Below are positions 53,196-61,959 of a DNA stretch of 64,000 nt, piece by piece. The notes under the pieces were generated by a model. That model saw only the letters and a list, made by a program, of their open reading frames with translations, had not been told where the DNA came from and ran no database searches. Both the position numbers and the translations under genes were made by a program. This DNA is from Treponema sp. (GTDB taxonomy: Bacteria; Spirochaetota; Spirochaetia; Treponematales; Treponemataceae): contig JAEDJA010000007.1 in NCBI GenBank assembly GCA_016296575.1, positions 38,517-102,516 of the forward strand. The letters are read 5' to 3'. Within the stretch, counting starts at the first letter, position 1. Every line of letters starts with the position of its first letter.

Positions 53196-56100
53196 ATGAA
53201 GAAATGTCTTCTACTTTTGTTACTGAGCTTTTTATTTTTTTCTTGCGAAGGTCCTTTAGTAGATCTTTCAAGCTTTCAGCAAAATTCAAATCCAACTTAC
53301 ACTAATTCCAGAGAGATTCATGCGCCAACAGGAATGACAGCATCCAACGGTATTTCAAAAAAAATTGAAATGACCTGGAAAGAAGAAAGTAGGGCTGTAA
53401 AATATAATGTTTGGGTAAAAAGTAATCCTTTTGAATCTGAAGGCATCTGTATTGCCACTACCGATAAAAATCAATTTGATTATGCAGCAGCACCTGATGT
53501 TTCAGGCTGGTTTTATGTAACAGCTGTTTCTAATCTTGGTTCTGAATCTACTGCCAGCCAAATGGTGCAGGGTTCTACTCTTGGAAAACCAACAATCACC
53601 GATATTGAAGAAAATACCGAAACCGGCGAAACAACAATCAGCTGGTTTATGGAAAACGAACTTCTGGTAAAAGATCTGGTGTACACAGTTTCTTGCCGCG
53701 AAGGTTCCACCGAAAAAAGTACTCTTGTATTCAAAGCTAAAGATCTTGAAGAAACAAAATGTACTTTCCTGGATCTGCCTCACGGAAAATACAAGTTTAC
53801 TGTAAACGCCAGCACAGTTTATGAGCAGAATGGAGAAACCAGTGCCGAAGCTTCTCTTGAAACAATGCCTCCTCAGCGCCCTCTGCCGGTAGAAGAACTG
53901 AATGTAACACAGGGAAGCTTTGCCAATAAAATTCAGATTTCATTCCGTCTGCCAGATTTTGCAAAAATTGTTGATGGAAAAGGTGTTCTAGGCGGTCAAT
54001 CGTACACAACATATCCACTTTACTTCCGCCTTCAGCGAAAAGGTCCAGGTGAATCAAGCTTTCGGGAGATTACAAAGGTCTTCCATGACGGAAAAACGTA
54101 CAATACCAAAACAGATCTTCCCGATAATTTCTACGATTCTTACGAGCCAGGCAAACTTATTACCTATAACGACCAGTGTTCAGATGATGAAACAAACCGG
54201 CTGCTGGAAGGCCAGACTTACCAGTATCGTGTACAATCTTACGTACTATTCCCAAATGTGGAGTTTACAGAGAACATCATTACAAATACAAAATCCATTC
54301 CGGAAGGTGAAGGCTGGATTCCAAATACACCGGTTATTTCTGCAAGGAAAAACGATCCAACACTTAGCGAAGGTGCCATTGAAGCAGAAAATATCCACCT
54401 GGAAGTAAACTGGGACAGCCTTGGAAAATCTGGTGATTGGGATTATATAATTCAGCAGATTAAGACAAAAGAATTTGAAAATGGAGATACTCTTACCGAG
54501 CCAGAAACTACAGTCTACACAAATTTTGATTCATTTGCCGCTGGCCTTGATAAAACCATTTCCTTTGTAAACCAAGATGTGAAAAAAACTCGTGGTTACT
54601 ACAAGTGGATCCTTTATATAGTAAAAAAAGGTGTTACAACAACAGACAATGCCGATGACATCCTTGTTAAAGCTGAAACACAGGAACTGCTTGTAATCAA
54701 TGATCAAAATATTACTTATCCTGAGCTTACTGTAAAAGACGGATATAAAGATAAGATTATTATTTACACTAAGAAAAACGAGGGCTTTGATGCCTCCAGC
54801 TACAAGCTTTACCGCCAGGAAGTTGGAGAAAACGGTAAAAAGGTAGGTGAACGAACTGAAATTACTCCACTTAACTGGGACCCTCGTACATATCCTGGAA
54901 CAAATGATGATGGCTTTACATTTGACGACACAAATGTTGAAAGCGGAAAATCTTATTACTACACTGTTGTTCAGGAAACAGCAACTGGAACTAAAACAGA
55001 AAAAGAACTGGACGTTCCAGCAAGAACCTTGGGTACTCCAGCAGTTAAATTTGATGAACTTAATCCAAAACAGAAAACAATTACTGTTTCATGGAAAATG
55101 GTTCAGAAAGCTACAGATTATAAAGTGGTTCTTCATAATGAAAGTAAGACTGAAACTGCAGAATGGTTGGTTTATACAGAAACAGAAAACGGCGTAGAAA
55201 AATGGAAGGCAGAGCGTGTTGATGAAGGTCATCCTGAAATTACAGCCTCTGTTACCGTAGAAAACGGAGTAGTTCTTAAGCTTACGATAGAAAAGCCATT
55301 CGGATGGAATAAGGCCAAGAAGTCAGGTAAAGATCTTGAGCTGGAAGTAACTGCAATCAATAAAGAAAATGGCACAGAAATTGACAGAACTGTTCCTACC
55401 GCCGAAAACGGTTCTCTAATAAAAGTACGCACTCTTGGTCCAGCAGGTATTACTGTAGAAACTGGTATCAAAGACCAGAAAAAAATTTCCATTTCCTGGG
55501 ATGCAGTTAAAGGCGCAAAAAAATACATGATTCGCCGTACACGACAGGAGCTGGACGGAAGAATTTCTGATGAAGTTGAAGAATTTATTGTGAATGCTGA
55601 AAAACCTGCAGGAAACCGTGAAATTTACGAAGATATTTACACACCAAATTATGACAAACTAGCCTGGGGTTATCCTTTTGTTTACGAAGTTTTCCCACTG
55701 GATGAGGAAGATAATCCTGCCGTATCAGACACAAATATTGCAGAAAAAGTTTACACCATTGGTTCTACAACTGGATTTGGACTTGATGTAAAAGCCGAAA
55801 AGTGTGAAAGCAACAGCGGAATCAAGATTAAATGGAAAGCACCATATTATGATGGCTCCAAAGAAGTTGCAACTCACATTTATGTAAAGGAACATGAAGG
55901 ATCCAACTGGATTGACCGTACACCAAGCTGGAATACAAAACCAAGTGTGAATGGAGAATATTCTTACACCTTCATTCCAAACTGGGAGGACCGGGACAAG
56001 GCTTACGATTTTGCCGTTTCTTACGGCCTTGTTCCAACTCAAAGCTACCTTACTCAGATTTCCAATAAAGCTGACAACGAGGCGGAAGAGCCGAACAAAG

Positions 56101-57167
56101 GTTACATTTTTGCCATTTCACTTACTGCATCAAACATTGCAGACATGAATGACGCAAATAAAGCAGGTCTTGGTGAAAAATACGAATGGAAACTGTGGGA
56201 TTACACAAAACGTGCCGTTGGTCCAGATGAAGACAAGTACGTTCTTACACTTCAGAACAATGACTACAGTGCCGATCCTGTAACACTTGCCGAAATTGAA
56301 GTTTCTGCTGATGGAACTGTAAATGTAAATAAAGCCACATTGACCGAAACCGAAAATATTACTGTTACTGTTTCAGATGATAAAAACTCGCTTACGGTAT
56401 ATCCAAAATCAAAAACTTACCTTGAAAGCGGAAAAGAAACTACCGTAATTTACAATGGACTTCTTAAAACCCTGCGAGATTACCGCCACTTTGTAAATAT
56501 TGATGCAACCCGTGGAGAACTGCACCTAGCTTCAGGAAATGAATTCAAGCCTCAGGATAATACCGTTAAATCTAATAAAGTTTACGGCTACCGAAACATT
56601 ACAGATGCCGAATTTGCCCGTGCCGCCTTATTGGTAATGACTTATGGATTATTCAAAAATGCGGGTGGAAATGATGAGTACACAAATGTTACCGGTGAAT
56701 GCTATGTTAAACAGGAAGGAAGTCATGATGATGGAAATGGAGGCAAGTTTGTTAATTCTGGCGGTACCTTAGGTGGATTTGCTAATGCAGGAAAGTATTG
56801 GCATACAATGAACACAGAAAACAAATATGCTCCTAAAATGCTTTCAAATGGTGGCATAAGTACAAATATTGTATCAATTGTTTTGCCTAGTACAGAATTT
56901 TGGCGTGCCGGATTGAATGAAGGTTTCCTCAGAATAACTGGAGAAGCCTCATTAACTGTTAATCCTGTAGTAGATAACATGATTATGTACAAAGGAACTG
57001 TTACTATTACTTGTGATAATAATCAAAATTCGAAAATAACAGTAACAAGGGATGATACTCAGAAAATACTTTGTGAAAATGCTGCAGACATAAAGTACTG
57101 GTTTCCAATTCAAATTAAGAAAGATAAAACCTGGTACATCAATAATGAGAATTATTACTGGTGGTAA
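53196..57167 (+). CDS. Large lipoprotein with tandem fibronectin type III-like domains
   Basis: A 1323-residue lipoprotein: signal MKKCLLLLLLSFLFFSCEG, with the lipidated Cys in FFSC. The mature part shows at least seven repeats of a beta-sandwich pattern with KITISWKMV-type strands followed by YKVVLHNE or YMIRRTRQ and GKSYYYTVV-like strands. That is the pattern of fibronectin III domains, separated by linkers of 10-15 residues. The last 270 residues (from about GYIFAISLTAS) differ and have no recognised fold. Such proteins often bind surfaces or polysaccharides; the ligand is unknown. It is co-transcribed with the next lipoprotein gene, two bases away. Confidence 0.82.
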   Translation: MKKCLLLLLLSFLFFSCEGPLVDLSSFQQNSNPTYTNSREIHAPTGMTASNGISKKIEMTWKEESRAVKYNVWVKSNPFESEGICIATTDKNQFDYAAAPDVSGWFYVTAVSNLGSESTASQMVQGSTLGKPTITDIEENTETGETTISWFMENELLVKDLVYTVSCREGSTEKSTLVFKAKDLEETKCTFLDLPHGKYKFTVNASTVYEQNGETSAEASLETMPPQRPLPVEELNVTQGSFANKIQISFRLPDFAKIVDGKGVLGGQSYTTYPLYFRLQRKGPGESSFREITKVFHDGKTYNTKTDLPDNFYDSYEPGKLITYNDQCSDDETNRLLEGQTYQYRVQSYVLFPNVEFTENIITNTKSIPEGEGWIPNTPVISARKNDPTLSEGAIEAENIHLEVNWDSLGKSGDWDYIIQQIKTKEFENGDTLTEPETTVYTNFDSFAAGLDKTISFVNQDVKKTRGYYKWILYIVKKGVTTTDNADDILVKAETQELLVINDQNITYPELTVKDGYKDKIIIYTKKNEGFDASSYKLYRQEVGENGKKVGERTEITPLNWDPRTYPGTNDDGFTFDDTNVESGKSYYYTVVQETATGTKTEKELDVPARTLGTPAVKFDELNPKQKTITVSWKMVQKATDYKVVLHNESKTETAEWLVYTETENGVEKWKAERVDEGHPEITASVTVENGVVLKLTIEKPFGWNKAKKSGKDLELEVTAINKENGTEIDRTVPTAENGSLIKVRTLGPAGITVETGIKDQKKISISWDAVKGAKKYMIRRTRQELDGRISDEVEEFIVNAEKPAGNREIYEDIYTPNYDKLAWGYPFVYEVFPLDEEDNPAVSDTNIAEKVYTIGSTTGFGLDVKAEKCESNSGIKIKWKAPYYDGSKEVATHIYVKEHEGSNWIDRTPSWNTKPSVNGEYSYTFIPNWEDRDKAYDFAVSYGLVPTQSYLTQISNKADNEAEEPNKGYIFAISLTASNIADMNDANKAGLGEKYEWKLWDYTKRAVGPDEDKYVLTLQNNDYSADPVTLAEIEVSADGTVNVNKATLTETENITVTVSDDKNSLTVYPKSKTYLESGKETTVIYNGLLKTLRDYRHFVNIDATRGELHLASGNEFKPQDNTVKSNKVYGYRNITDAEFARAALLVMTYGLFKNAGGNDEYTNVTGECYVKQEGSHDDGNGGKFVNSGGTLGGFANAGKYWHTMNTENKYAPKMLSNGGISTNIVSIVLPSTEFWRAGLNEGFLRITGEASLTVNPVVDNMIMYKGTVTITCDNNQNSKITVTRDDTQKILCENAADIKYWFPIQIKKDKTWYINNENYYWW

Positions 57168-57169
57168 AC

Positions 57170-59419
57170 ATGAAACGAACTAAGTTATTTCCAATAATTT
57201 TATCATCGATTCTCTTTTCTTCCTGTTATTCAATGTTTCAGAGCAAAATTCCTATGACCCCAGATCTTCCAAGAGGATCTCTTCAGGAAATGCTGGTGCC
57301 ACTGGAGGAAGTAACAAGTCTACCAGCAACGTCCCAGCTTTTTGTATCACAATTCTACAATAATAAAATCGAAGTGGCATGGAAAGAAGTTCCTGGAGCT
57401 GAATCTTACCGCCTGGAACGCTATATTTCTACCGACGGAACCATTCCTACAGAAGATTCAGAGTTTGAAGTAATCAGAGCAAGCCGTTCAAATCCAATAG
57501 CATCCTCATCAGTTTTTGGAACTCATTACACCGACTATGTAGTAACAGATCCGAAATTCAACAGCGAAGAATATACATACACTTATTATTACAGGGTTTA
57601 TGCCCAGAGTGCAAAAATCAAATACGACAACAATCCATGTAACAGCATCCAAATTACTAAAGCCAATCCAGGACGTCTTTTTAGTGCTTGTGAATCTGTA
57701 AAGGCCAGCGCAGGTGACTACAAGGACCGTGTTATCATAAAATGGAGCCGTGTTACTGGTGCAGACCGCTACATCATCATGAGGAGTACACTTTCCGGGG
57801 CCGGCGGTGCTACCAAAATTAAAGAGTGCCTTGCCAATACCTTTGAATATACAGATATTATTGAGGATAATTTACGGGGAAAAGATTTGTACTACGTGGT
57901 TTATGCCCAAAACCGCGACGGTGAATTGTCAGTTCAAAGTCCAATTGCCATGGGTTATACTGCCGTAGATGGGGCTCCTTCTGCCGTTACAGAAGTTAAA
58001 ATTGTAAAAGGAAAAGGTGACTCCACTGATGAAATTAAAATTACCTGGAAAAGTACTGATTCTTTCAAATACAGAATCTACCGCAGTTCTTCTTCCGACA
58101 GTTCCCTTTCTCTTCTTGCAGACCTTGGAGAAGGAACTTCCGAATATACCGATAAAAAATCTCTTCGCAAAAATACTCTCTATTACTATCAGGTAATGGC
58201 CTATAAATATGCCGAAGATGGTGTTACCGAACTTAAAGGACCTCTTTCAAAAACTTCTCCAAGTGATTCAGTTGATCCTCATGATGTTTGTGAAGCCTTC
58301 CTGTTAAGTCCTCCTGTAAATATTGCGGTTCTTGATTTTGGAAATGAGCACCAGCTTCAGTTTGACATACCTGTTGGTGGAACAGGATCAAAATACAACT
58401 CGGAATTTGCAGAAGCTCAGGGTAGTATAAAAGATTATACTTACAAGCTTACCGGATGTGACACAATTGACGGTTATTATGAGGAAATTACCGGCGTAAA
58501 TGGAGGAGTTCTTTCCGATTCATCAACTTACATCATCCATAATGAAACTAAAAAGAAATTCTACAAGCTTATAACTATTTCAAACGGAAAAGAAAGTGCC
58601 GAAAGTGAAATTGTTGCTCCGGCTCCTGAAGCTGCACGAAATCTTGCTGTAACACGGGCTGCAAAAATTTCTGGTTATTGTGATAACGATGCTCAGGCCA
58701 ATATGAACGGTGTTTTCCCTGTACAACTTACCTGGGATGCTCCGGAAGGTGGTGCTGACGGTGGATATCACGTTTACCGTTCTACAAGATCAGATTCAGG
58801 ATATAGAAAGATTACGGAATCTCCAGTTACAAGTCTTTCTTATGTAGATGTGAATGATTCTGCCAAAACCGGTGTATACTACTACTACAAGATTCTTTCA
58901 CTGAATGAACTCAAAGACGGTGCCAACTATTCTCTGGAAGCTTATGGTTACGGAGCACTTACTGCTGATCAGTATATGCGGGAATACAACAAGACAATTA
59001 AATCTTCACTTAAGAAGCTTACTTTGATGCATAAAGCAGATGATATGAAAAAACTTGGAGTTGAAACTGCTTATGGAAATATTTCAGGACAACTTTATTA
59101 TGATGCAGGTGGAGAAAGTAAAAACTTTACTGTAGTTCTGAACAAAGGTGTAATAATGACATACAGTAATTATGTAGACTTCTACATAACTAATACTACA
59201 ACGCCATATTTTGTAATTAATGGAAATACTAATACAAAGACAAATGCAAGTAAGAACGGAAATATGTTTGGAACTGTAAACTGTACTGGTATGTATCCAG
59301 GCCAGCTTTTATACGATAATGTTCAGATTAAAGGTGGTGCCGCAGGTGGTGGATATTATGTTATTATCCGTGATGGTTTCCCATCAGCAAATGTAGATTA
59401 TACAGTAGGAAATGAATAA
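57170..59419 (+). CDS. Lipoprotein with fibronectin-like domains
   Basis: A 749-residue lipoprotein with signal MKRTKLFPIILSSILFSSCY (lipidated Cys in FSSC). Fibronectin-like repeats are seen near residues 50-160 (KIEVAWKEVPGAESYRLERY), 175-265 (VIIKWSRVTGADRYIIMRS), 270-360 and 525-610 (VQLTWDAPEGGADGGYHVYR). The last 140 residues are glycine- and threonine-rich with short strands (NTKTNASKNGNMFGTVNC). It is paralogous in design to the upstream lipoprotein. ATG at 57170 is two bases after its stop. A GTG at 57161 is also open. Its stop overlaps the next start by one base. Confidence 0.8.
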   Translation: MKRTKLFPIILSSILFSSCYSMFQSKIPMTPDLPRGSLQEMLVPLEEVTSLPATSQLFVSQFYNNKIEVAWKEVPGAESYRLERYISTDGTIPTEDSEFEVIRASRSNPIASSSVFGTHYTDYVVTDPKFNSEEYTYTYYYRVYAQSAKIKYDNNPCNSIQITKANPGRLFSACESVKASAGDYKDRVIIKWSRVTGADRYIIMRSTLSGAGGATKIKECLANTFEYTDIIEDNLRGKDLYYVVYAQNRDGELSVQSPIAMGYTAVDGAPSAVTEVKIVKGKGDSTDEIKITWKSTDSFKYRIYRSSSSDSSLSLLADLGEGTSEYTDKKSLRKNTLYYYQVMAYKYAEDGVTELKGPLSKTSPSDSVDPHDVCEAFLLSPPVNIAVLDFGNEHQLQFDIPVGGTGSKYNSEFAEAQGSIKDYTYKLTGCDTIDGYYEEITGVNGGVLSDSSTYIIHNETKKKFYKLITISNGKESAESEIVAPAPEAARNLAVTRAAKISGYCDNDAQANMNGVFPVQLTWDAPEGGADGGYHVYRSTRSDSGYRKITESPVTSLSYVDVNDSAKTGVYYYYKILSLNELKDGANYSLEAYGYGALTADQYMREYNKTIKSSLKKLTLMHKADDMKKLGVETAYGNISGQLYYDAGGESKNFTVVLNKGVIMTYSNYVDFYITNTTTPYFVINGNTNTKTNASKNGNMFGTVNCTGMYPGQLLYDNVQIKGGAAGGGYYVIIRDGFPSANVDYTVGNE

Positions 59420-59766
59420 TGAAAAACAAGAAAAGATTTTTGATTACAGCAGTTTTGATGACAGTCCTTTTGTCACTTTCATCCTGTTATGCTCCTTCCC
59501 CTTTGTACGGCACCTGGATGGACAACAGCGGCACAACGCTTACTCTTATGAACACCATGGATTACAGCATGAAGTACAAAGACAGTCAGAATATGGATTG
59601 CAATGAACAGGGGACCTGGGCTGTACAGGACAATGTAATCAACTTCTCTACAAGCAGCGGAATAGTTGTTTCTGAATGGGATCTCCGTGGTGCAATTCTC
59701 TTCCTTACCTGGAAAGACAATAACGGGGAAACAATCAATATGCAACTCTACCACACGGCAAAATAG
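59419..59766 (+). CDS. Small lipocalin-like lipoprotein
   Basis: A lipoprotein of 115 residues: signal MKNKKRFLITAVLMTVLLSL ending SSCYAPSP. The mature part opens YGTWMDNSGTTLTL, a pattern of the small lipocalin-like proteins in bacteria (GTW then beta strands), and continues with GTWAVQDNVINF. It is the last of three co-translated lipoprotein genes (TAATG overlap). Function unknown. Confidence 0.7.
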   Translation: MKNKKRFLITAVLMTVLLSLSSCYAPSPLYGTWMDNSGTTLTLMNTMDYSMKYKDSQNMDCNEQGTWAVQDNVINFSTSSGIVVSEWDLRGAILFLTWKDNNGETINMQLYHTAK

Positions 59767-59772
59767 GAGCGT

Positions 59773-59913
59773 AAGATAAAACCGCTAAAATAGCGCGGCT
59801 TTATCTTATCTAAAGTTTGCGTTGCAAACTTATTATTGAACTGCTGTTTCCTCATTACATTACGGAACAGCGTAAAAAGTCAATCGATTGTTGAAACAAT
59901 CTTCTTGACTTTT
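59773..59913. other. Cluster of four hairpins between lipoprotein and barrel genes
   Basis: In 140 bases there are AAGATAAA...TTTATCTT with inner CCGC/GCGG (59773-59807), AAGTTTGC/GCAAACTT (59813-59831), GCTGTT/AACAGC (59843-59871) and AAAAGTCAA/TTGACTTTT with inner GATTGT/ACAATC (59875-59913). Only the last ends in a T run, of four, and is directly followed by the AGGAGG ribosome site of the next gene. It may be terminator plus RNA-stabilising elements. Confidence 0.6.
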
Positions 59914-59929
59914 ATAGGAGGCGTGAAAA

Positions 59930-60586
59930 ATGAAAAAGGTTTTTGTACTTGTTACCGCCCTTCTGATTTTGACTGGAATGAGTTTTGCCAGGGAACGTAA
60001 ACCAGTTCCAACCCAAACCAGTGATCAGTTTTTCTTCCTTTTTAATGAAGGTGTTTCCGGTGCCATGACAACCCGCATCATCAATGAAGAAGATTACGCC
60101 CGTTCCAATTTTGTCTGGCAGGATTACCTGGTGGGTCTTTTTTATGAAATGGAAACAGTAAATATGAAGCCGGTAGATTGTGTGGCCCGTTTTGCCTTGT
60201 ACTATCCGCTTTATCATACCTTCAACGGAATGACTCAGGTTTCAAGTCAGGTACTTCTTTATGGCGGCGACCTTTTTCTGGGACCGGTTTTAAGAATTGA
60301 CCGATTCAACAACATTGCCGATATTGAACTTTCTTTAGGACCACACGGCTGTTACCTTCTTTCCGATGAATATCACCATGTGGAAATTGGTCTTGGTGCA
60401 ATGGCAGGACTTTCGTTTCCACTAACCAAACGCTGCAACATTCTTCTTCAGGGATTTGCCTCTTATGATAACGGGAATTTTGGTACCAATAAGAAGATTC
60501 AGCCTTACGACCATGTTTTCCAGTATCAGGCTTCTCTTGGCTTCTGCTTTAGTCGCAAAAAGATAAATCCTCATCCATATTTCTAG
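59930..60586 (+). CDS. Secreted outer-membrane barrel-like protein
   Basis: 218 residues with signal peptide MKKVFVLVTALLILTGMSFA. The mature part has alternating strands (LYGGDLFLGPVLRIDRF, VEIGLGAMAGLSFPL) and ends in FQYQASLGFCFSRKK, suggestive of a small beta barrel. No family was recognised. AGGAGG lies eleven bases before the ATG. It lies downstream of three lipoprotein genes but is separated from them by the hairpin cluster. Confidence 0.7.
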   Translation: MKKVFVLVTALLILTGMSFARERKPVPTQTSDQFFFLFNEGVSGAMTTRIINEEDYARSNFVWQDYLVGLFYEMETVNMKPVDCVARFALYYPLYHTFNGMTQVSSQVLLYGGDLFLGPVLRIDRFNNIADIELSLGPHGCYLLSDEYHHVEIGLGAMAGLSFPLTKRCNILLQGFASYDNGNFGTNKKIQPYDHVFQYQASLGFCFSRKKINPHPYF

Positions 60587-60603
60587 TTTATTTTCAGACA
60601 AAA

Positions 60604-60647
60604 AAAATGTCATTCCAGAGAGCAGCAGCCTTCCAAAATGACATTTT
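60604..60647. terminator. Bidirectional terminator between the barrel gene and rubrerythrin
   Basis: AAAATGTCATT (60604-60614) and AATGACATTTT (60637-60647) form an eleven-pair stem, with A and T tracts on both sides. The eight-T run favours the minus strand (rubrerythrin). Confidence 0.85.
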
Positions 60648-60671
60648 ATTCAACGCAAATAAATTTCGCGA

Positions 60672-61211
60672 TTATTTGAAATAGCGGTTCAAAAGACCTT
60701 TGAATCCAGCACCGTGGCGGGCTTCATCTTTTGCCATTTCGTGAACTGTATCATGAACTGCGTCATAACCAAGTTCTTTTGCACGTACAGCAAGCATAAG
60801 TTTTCCTTCACAAGCCCCAGCTTCTGCATCAACACGCATTTCAAGATTTTTCTTTGTTGAGTTTGTAAGAACGTCACCCAAAAGCTCAGCAAATTTTGAA
60901 GCATGTTCAGCTTCTTCAAAAGCATAGCGTTTAAAGGCTTCTGCAATTTCAGGATAACCTTCACGGTCTGCCTGACGGCTCATGGCTAAATACATACCAA
61001 CTTCTGAACATTCACCGTTAAAGTTATCAATGAGTCCCTGTACAACTTCTGGATCAAGATTTTTTGCACTTCCTACTTCGTGTTCGCAAGCAAATTTGGT
61101 GTCTTCTTTCTTTTCATTGAAAGGATTTTTTGCCTTACACTGTGGACAAATTTCTGGTGCATTGTCACCTGTATGAACATATCCACATACTTTGCATACC
61201 CATTTTTTCAT
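60672..61211 (-). CDS. Reverse rubrerythrin
   Basis: A 179-residue oxidative-stress protein that reduces peroxide in anaerobes. The rubredoxin-like domain comes first ([20 protein letters not shown], with Cys6, Cys9, Cys22, Cys25), and the ferritin-like diiron domain second ([30 protein letters not shown]). This order is the reverse of classical rubrerythrin, hence the name. GGAG lies upstream. It has its own promoter with a strict TTGACA and a terminator. Confidence 0.93.
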   Translation of the reverse strand: MKKWVCKVCGYVHTGDNAPEICPQCKAKNPFNEKKEDTKFACEHEVGSAKNLDPEVVQGLIDNFNGECSEVGMYLAMSRQADREGYPEIAEAFKRYAFEEAEHASKFAELLGDVLTNSTKKNLEMRVDAEAGACEGKLMLAVRAKELGYDAVHDTVHEMAKDEARHGAGFKGLLNRYFK

Positions 61212-61264
61212 AAAAATACTCCTTAATATTGTGTTAGTTAAATTACCATTTTGGGTCTATATAA

Positions 61265-61293
61265 AATTTAAGTGTTTAGAGTTAAAATGTCAA
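61265..61293 (-). promoter_or_regulatory. Promoter of reverse rubrerythrin
   Basis: TTGACA (61288-61293), 17 bases, TAAATT (61265-61270) on the minus strand, about 55 bases before the ATG. An oxygen-sensing operator could lie in the leader, but no palindrome stands out. Confidence 0.6.
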
Positions 61294-61324
61294 TGAAAAA
61301 GAGTTATTTAGTCGGATCATTTTG

Positions 61325-61354
61325 TTGAAACAGGATTTAGACTTAAGTTATAAT
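61325..61354 (+). promoter_or_regulatory. Promoter of the GNAT gene
   Basis: TTGAAA (61325-61330), 18 bases, TATAAT (61349-61354), 34 bases before the TTG start codon. Confidence 0.65.
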
Positions 61355-61388
61355 GAATCACTGAAACTTCCATTTGTGAGGCAGGAAT

Positions 61389-61946
61389 TTGAGTTTTTCG
61401 TTGATTGAAGCAGATTCACAACATATTGATTCCATTATGGAGATTGAAAAGCAGTGTTTTATTCCTCAGATTCAGGAGCGCCGGGAAGTTTTTCTTGATC
61501 GAATTAAAGCTGGAAAAGGAAAAGAAACATTTCTTTTGTTTATTGATGATGAAACTGGTCGTCCATCTGGATATATTTGCGGTGAATATATGAAACAAAT
61601 TCCTTCAAGCCCAGAAGAAATTGCTTTGAATCACACTCCGGTTCACCTGGAAAAAGCTTTTGAAATTGGCAGGGATTTTGAATCAACTTATCCTGTTTTT
61701 TACATTTCTTCTTTTGGAATTCTAGGCCAGTACCGGGGTAAAGGAAACGGAAGCCGCCTTTGGAAACAATCACTTAAGCATTTTGAAAAACTGCCGGGTG
61801 TAGAAAAACTGGTCCTCCTGGTAAACGAAAACTGGTCCGGAGCCAGACACATTTACCAGTCAACAGGATTTTCTGTAACTGCCACTTTTGACCAATTCTT
61901 CCCCGATGGAAACGGCATTATTATGGAAAAAAACATCGCTTTGTAA
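61389..61946 (+). CDS. GNAT-family N-acetyltransferase
   Basis: A 185-residue acetyltransferase. The start is TTG with GAGG eight bases upstream; the first ATG would be at 61437 and would cut off the first beta strand. The acetyl-CoA site is ILGQYRGKGNGSRLWKQSL (Q/RxxGxG/A pattern), followed by VLLVNENWSGARHIYQSTGF, the fourth conserved region. The substrate is not inferable. It ends 13 bases before the following start codon, but that gene has its own promoter. Confidence 0.85.
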   Translation: MSFSLIEADSQHIDSIMEIEKQCFIPQIQERREVFLDRIKAGKGKETFLLFIDDETGRPSGYICGEYMKQIPSSPEEIALNHTPVHLEKAFEIGRDFESTYPVFYISSFGILGQYRGKGNGSRLWKQSLKHFEKLPGVEKLVLLVNENWSGARHIYQSTGFSVTATFDQFFPDGNGIIMEKNIAL

Positions 61947-61952
61947 TATAAT
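61924..61952 (+). promoter_or_regulatory. Promoter of the secreted-protein gene, adjacent to the start codon
   Basis: TGGAAA (61924-61929), 17 bases, TATAAT (61947-61952), then seven bases to the ATG at 61960. It lies across the end of the GNAT gene. Confidence 0.55.
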
Positions 61953-61959
61953 AGATTTT

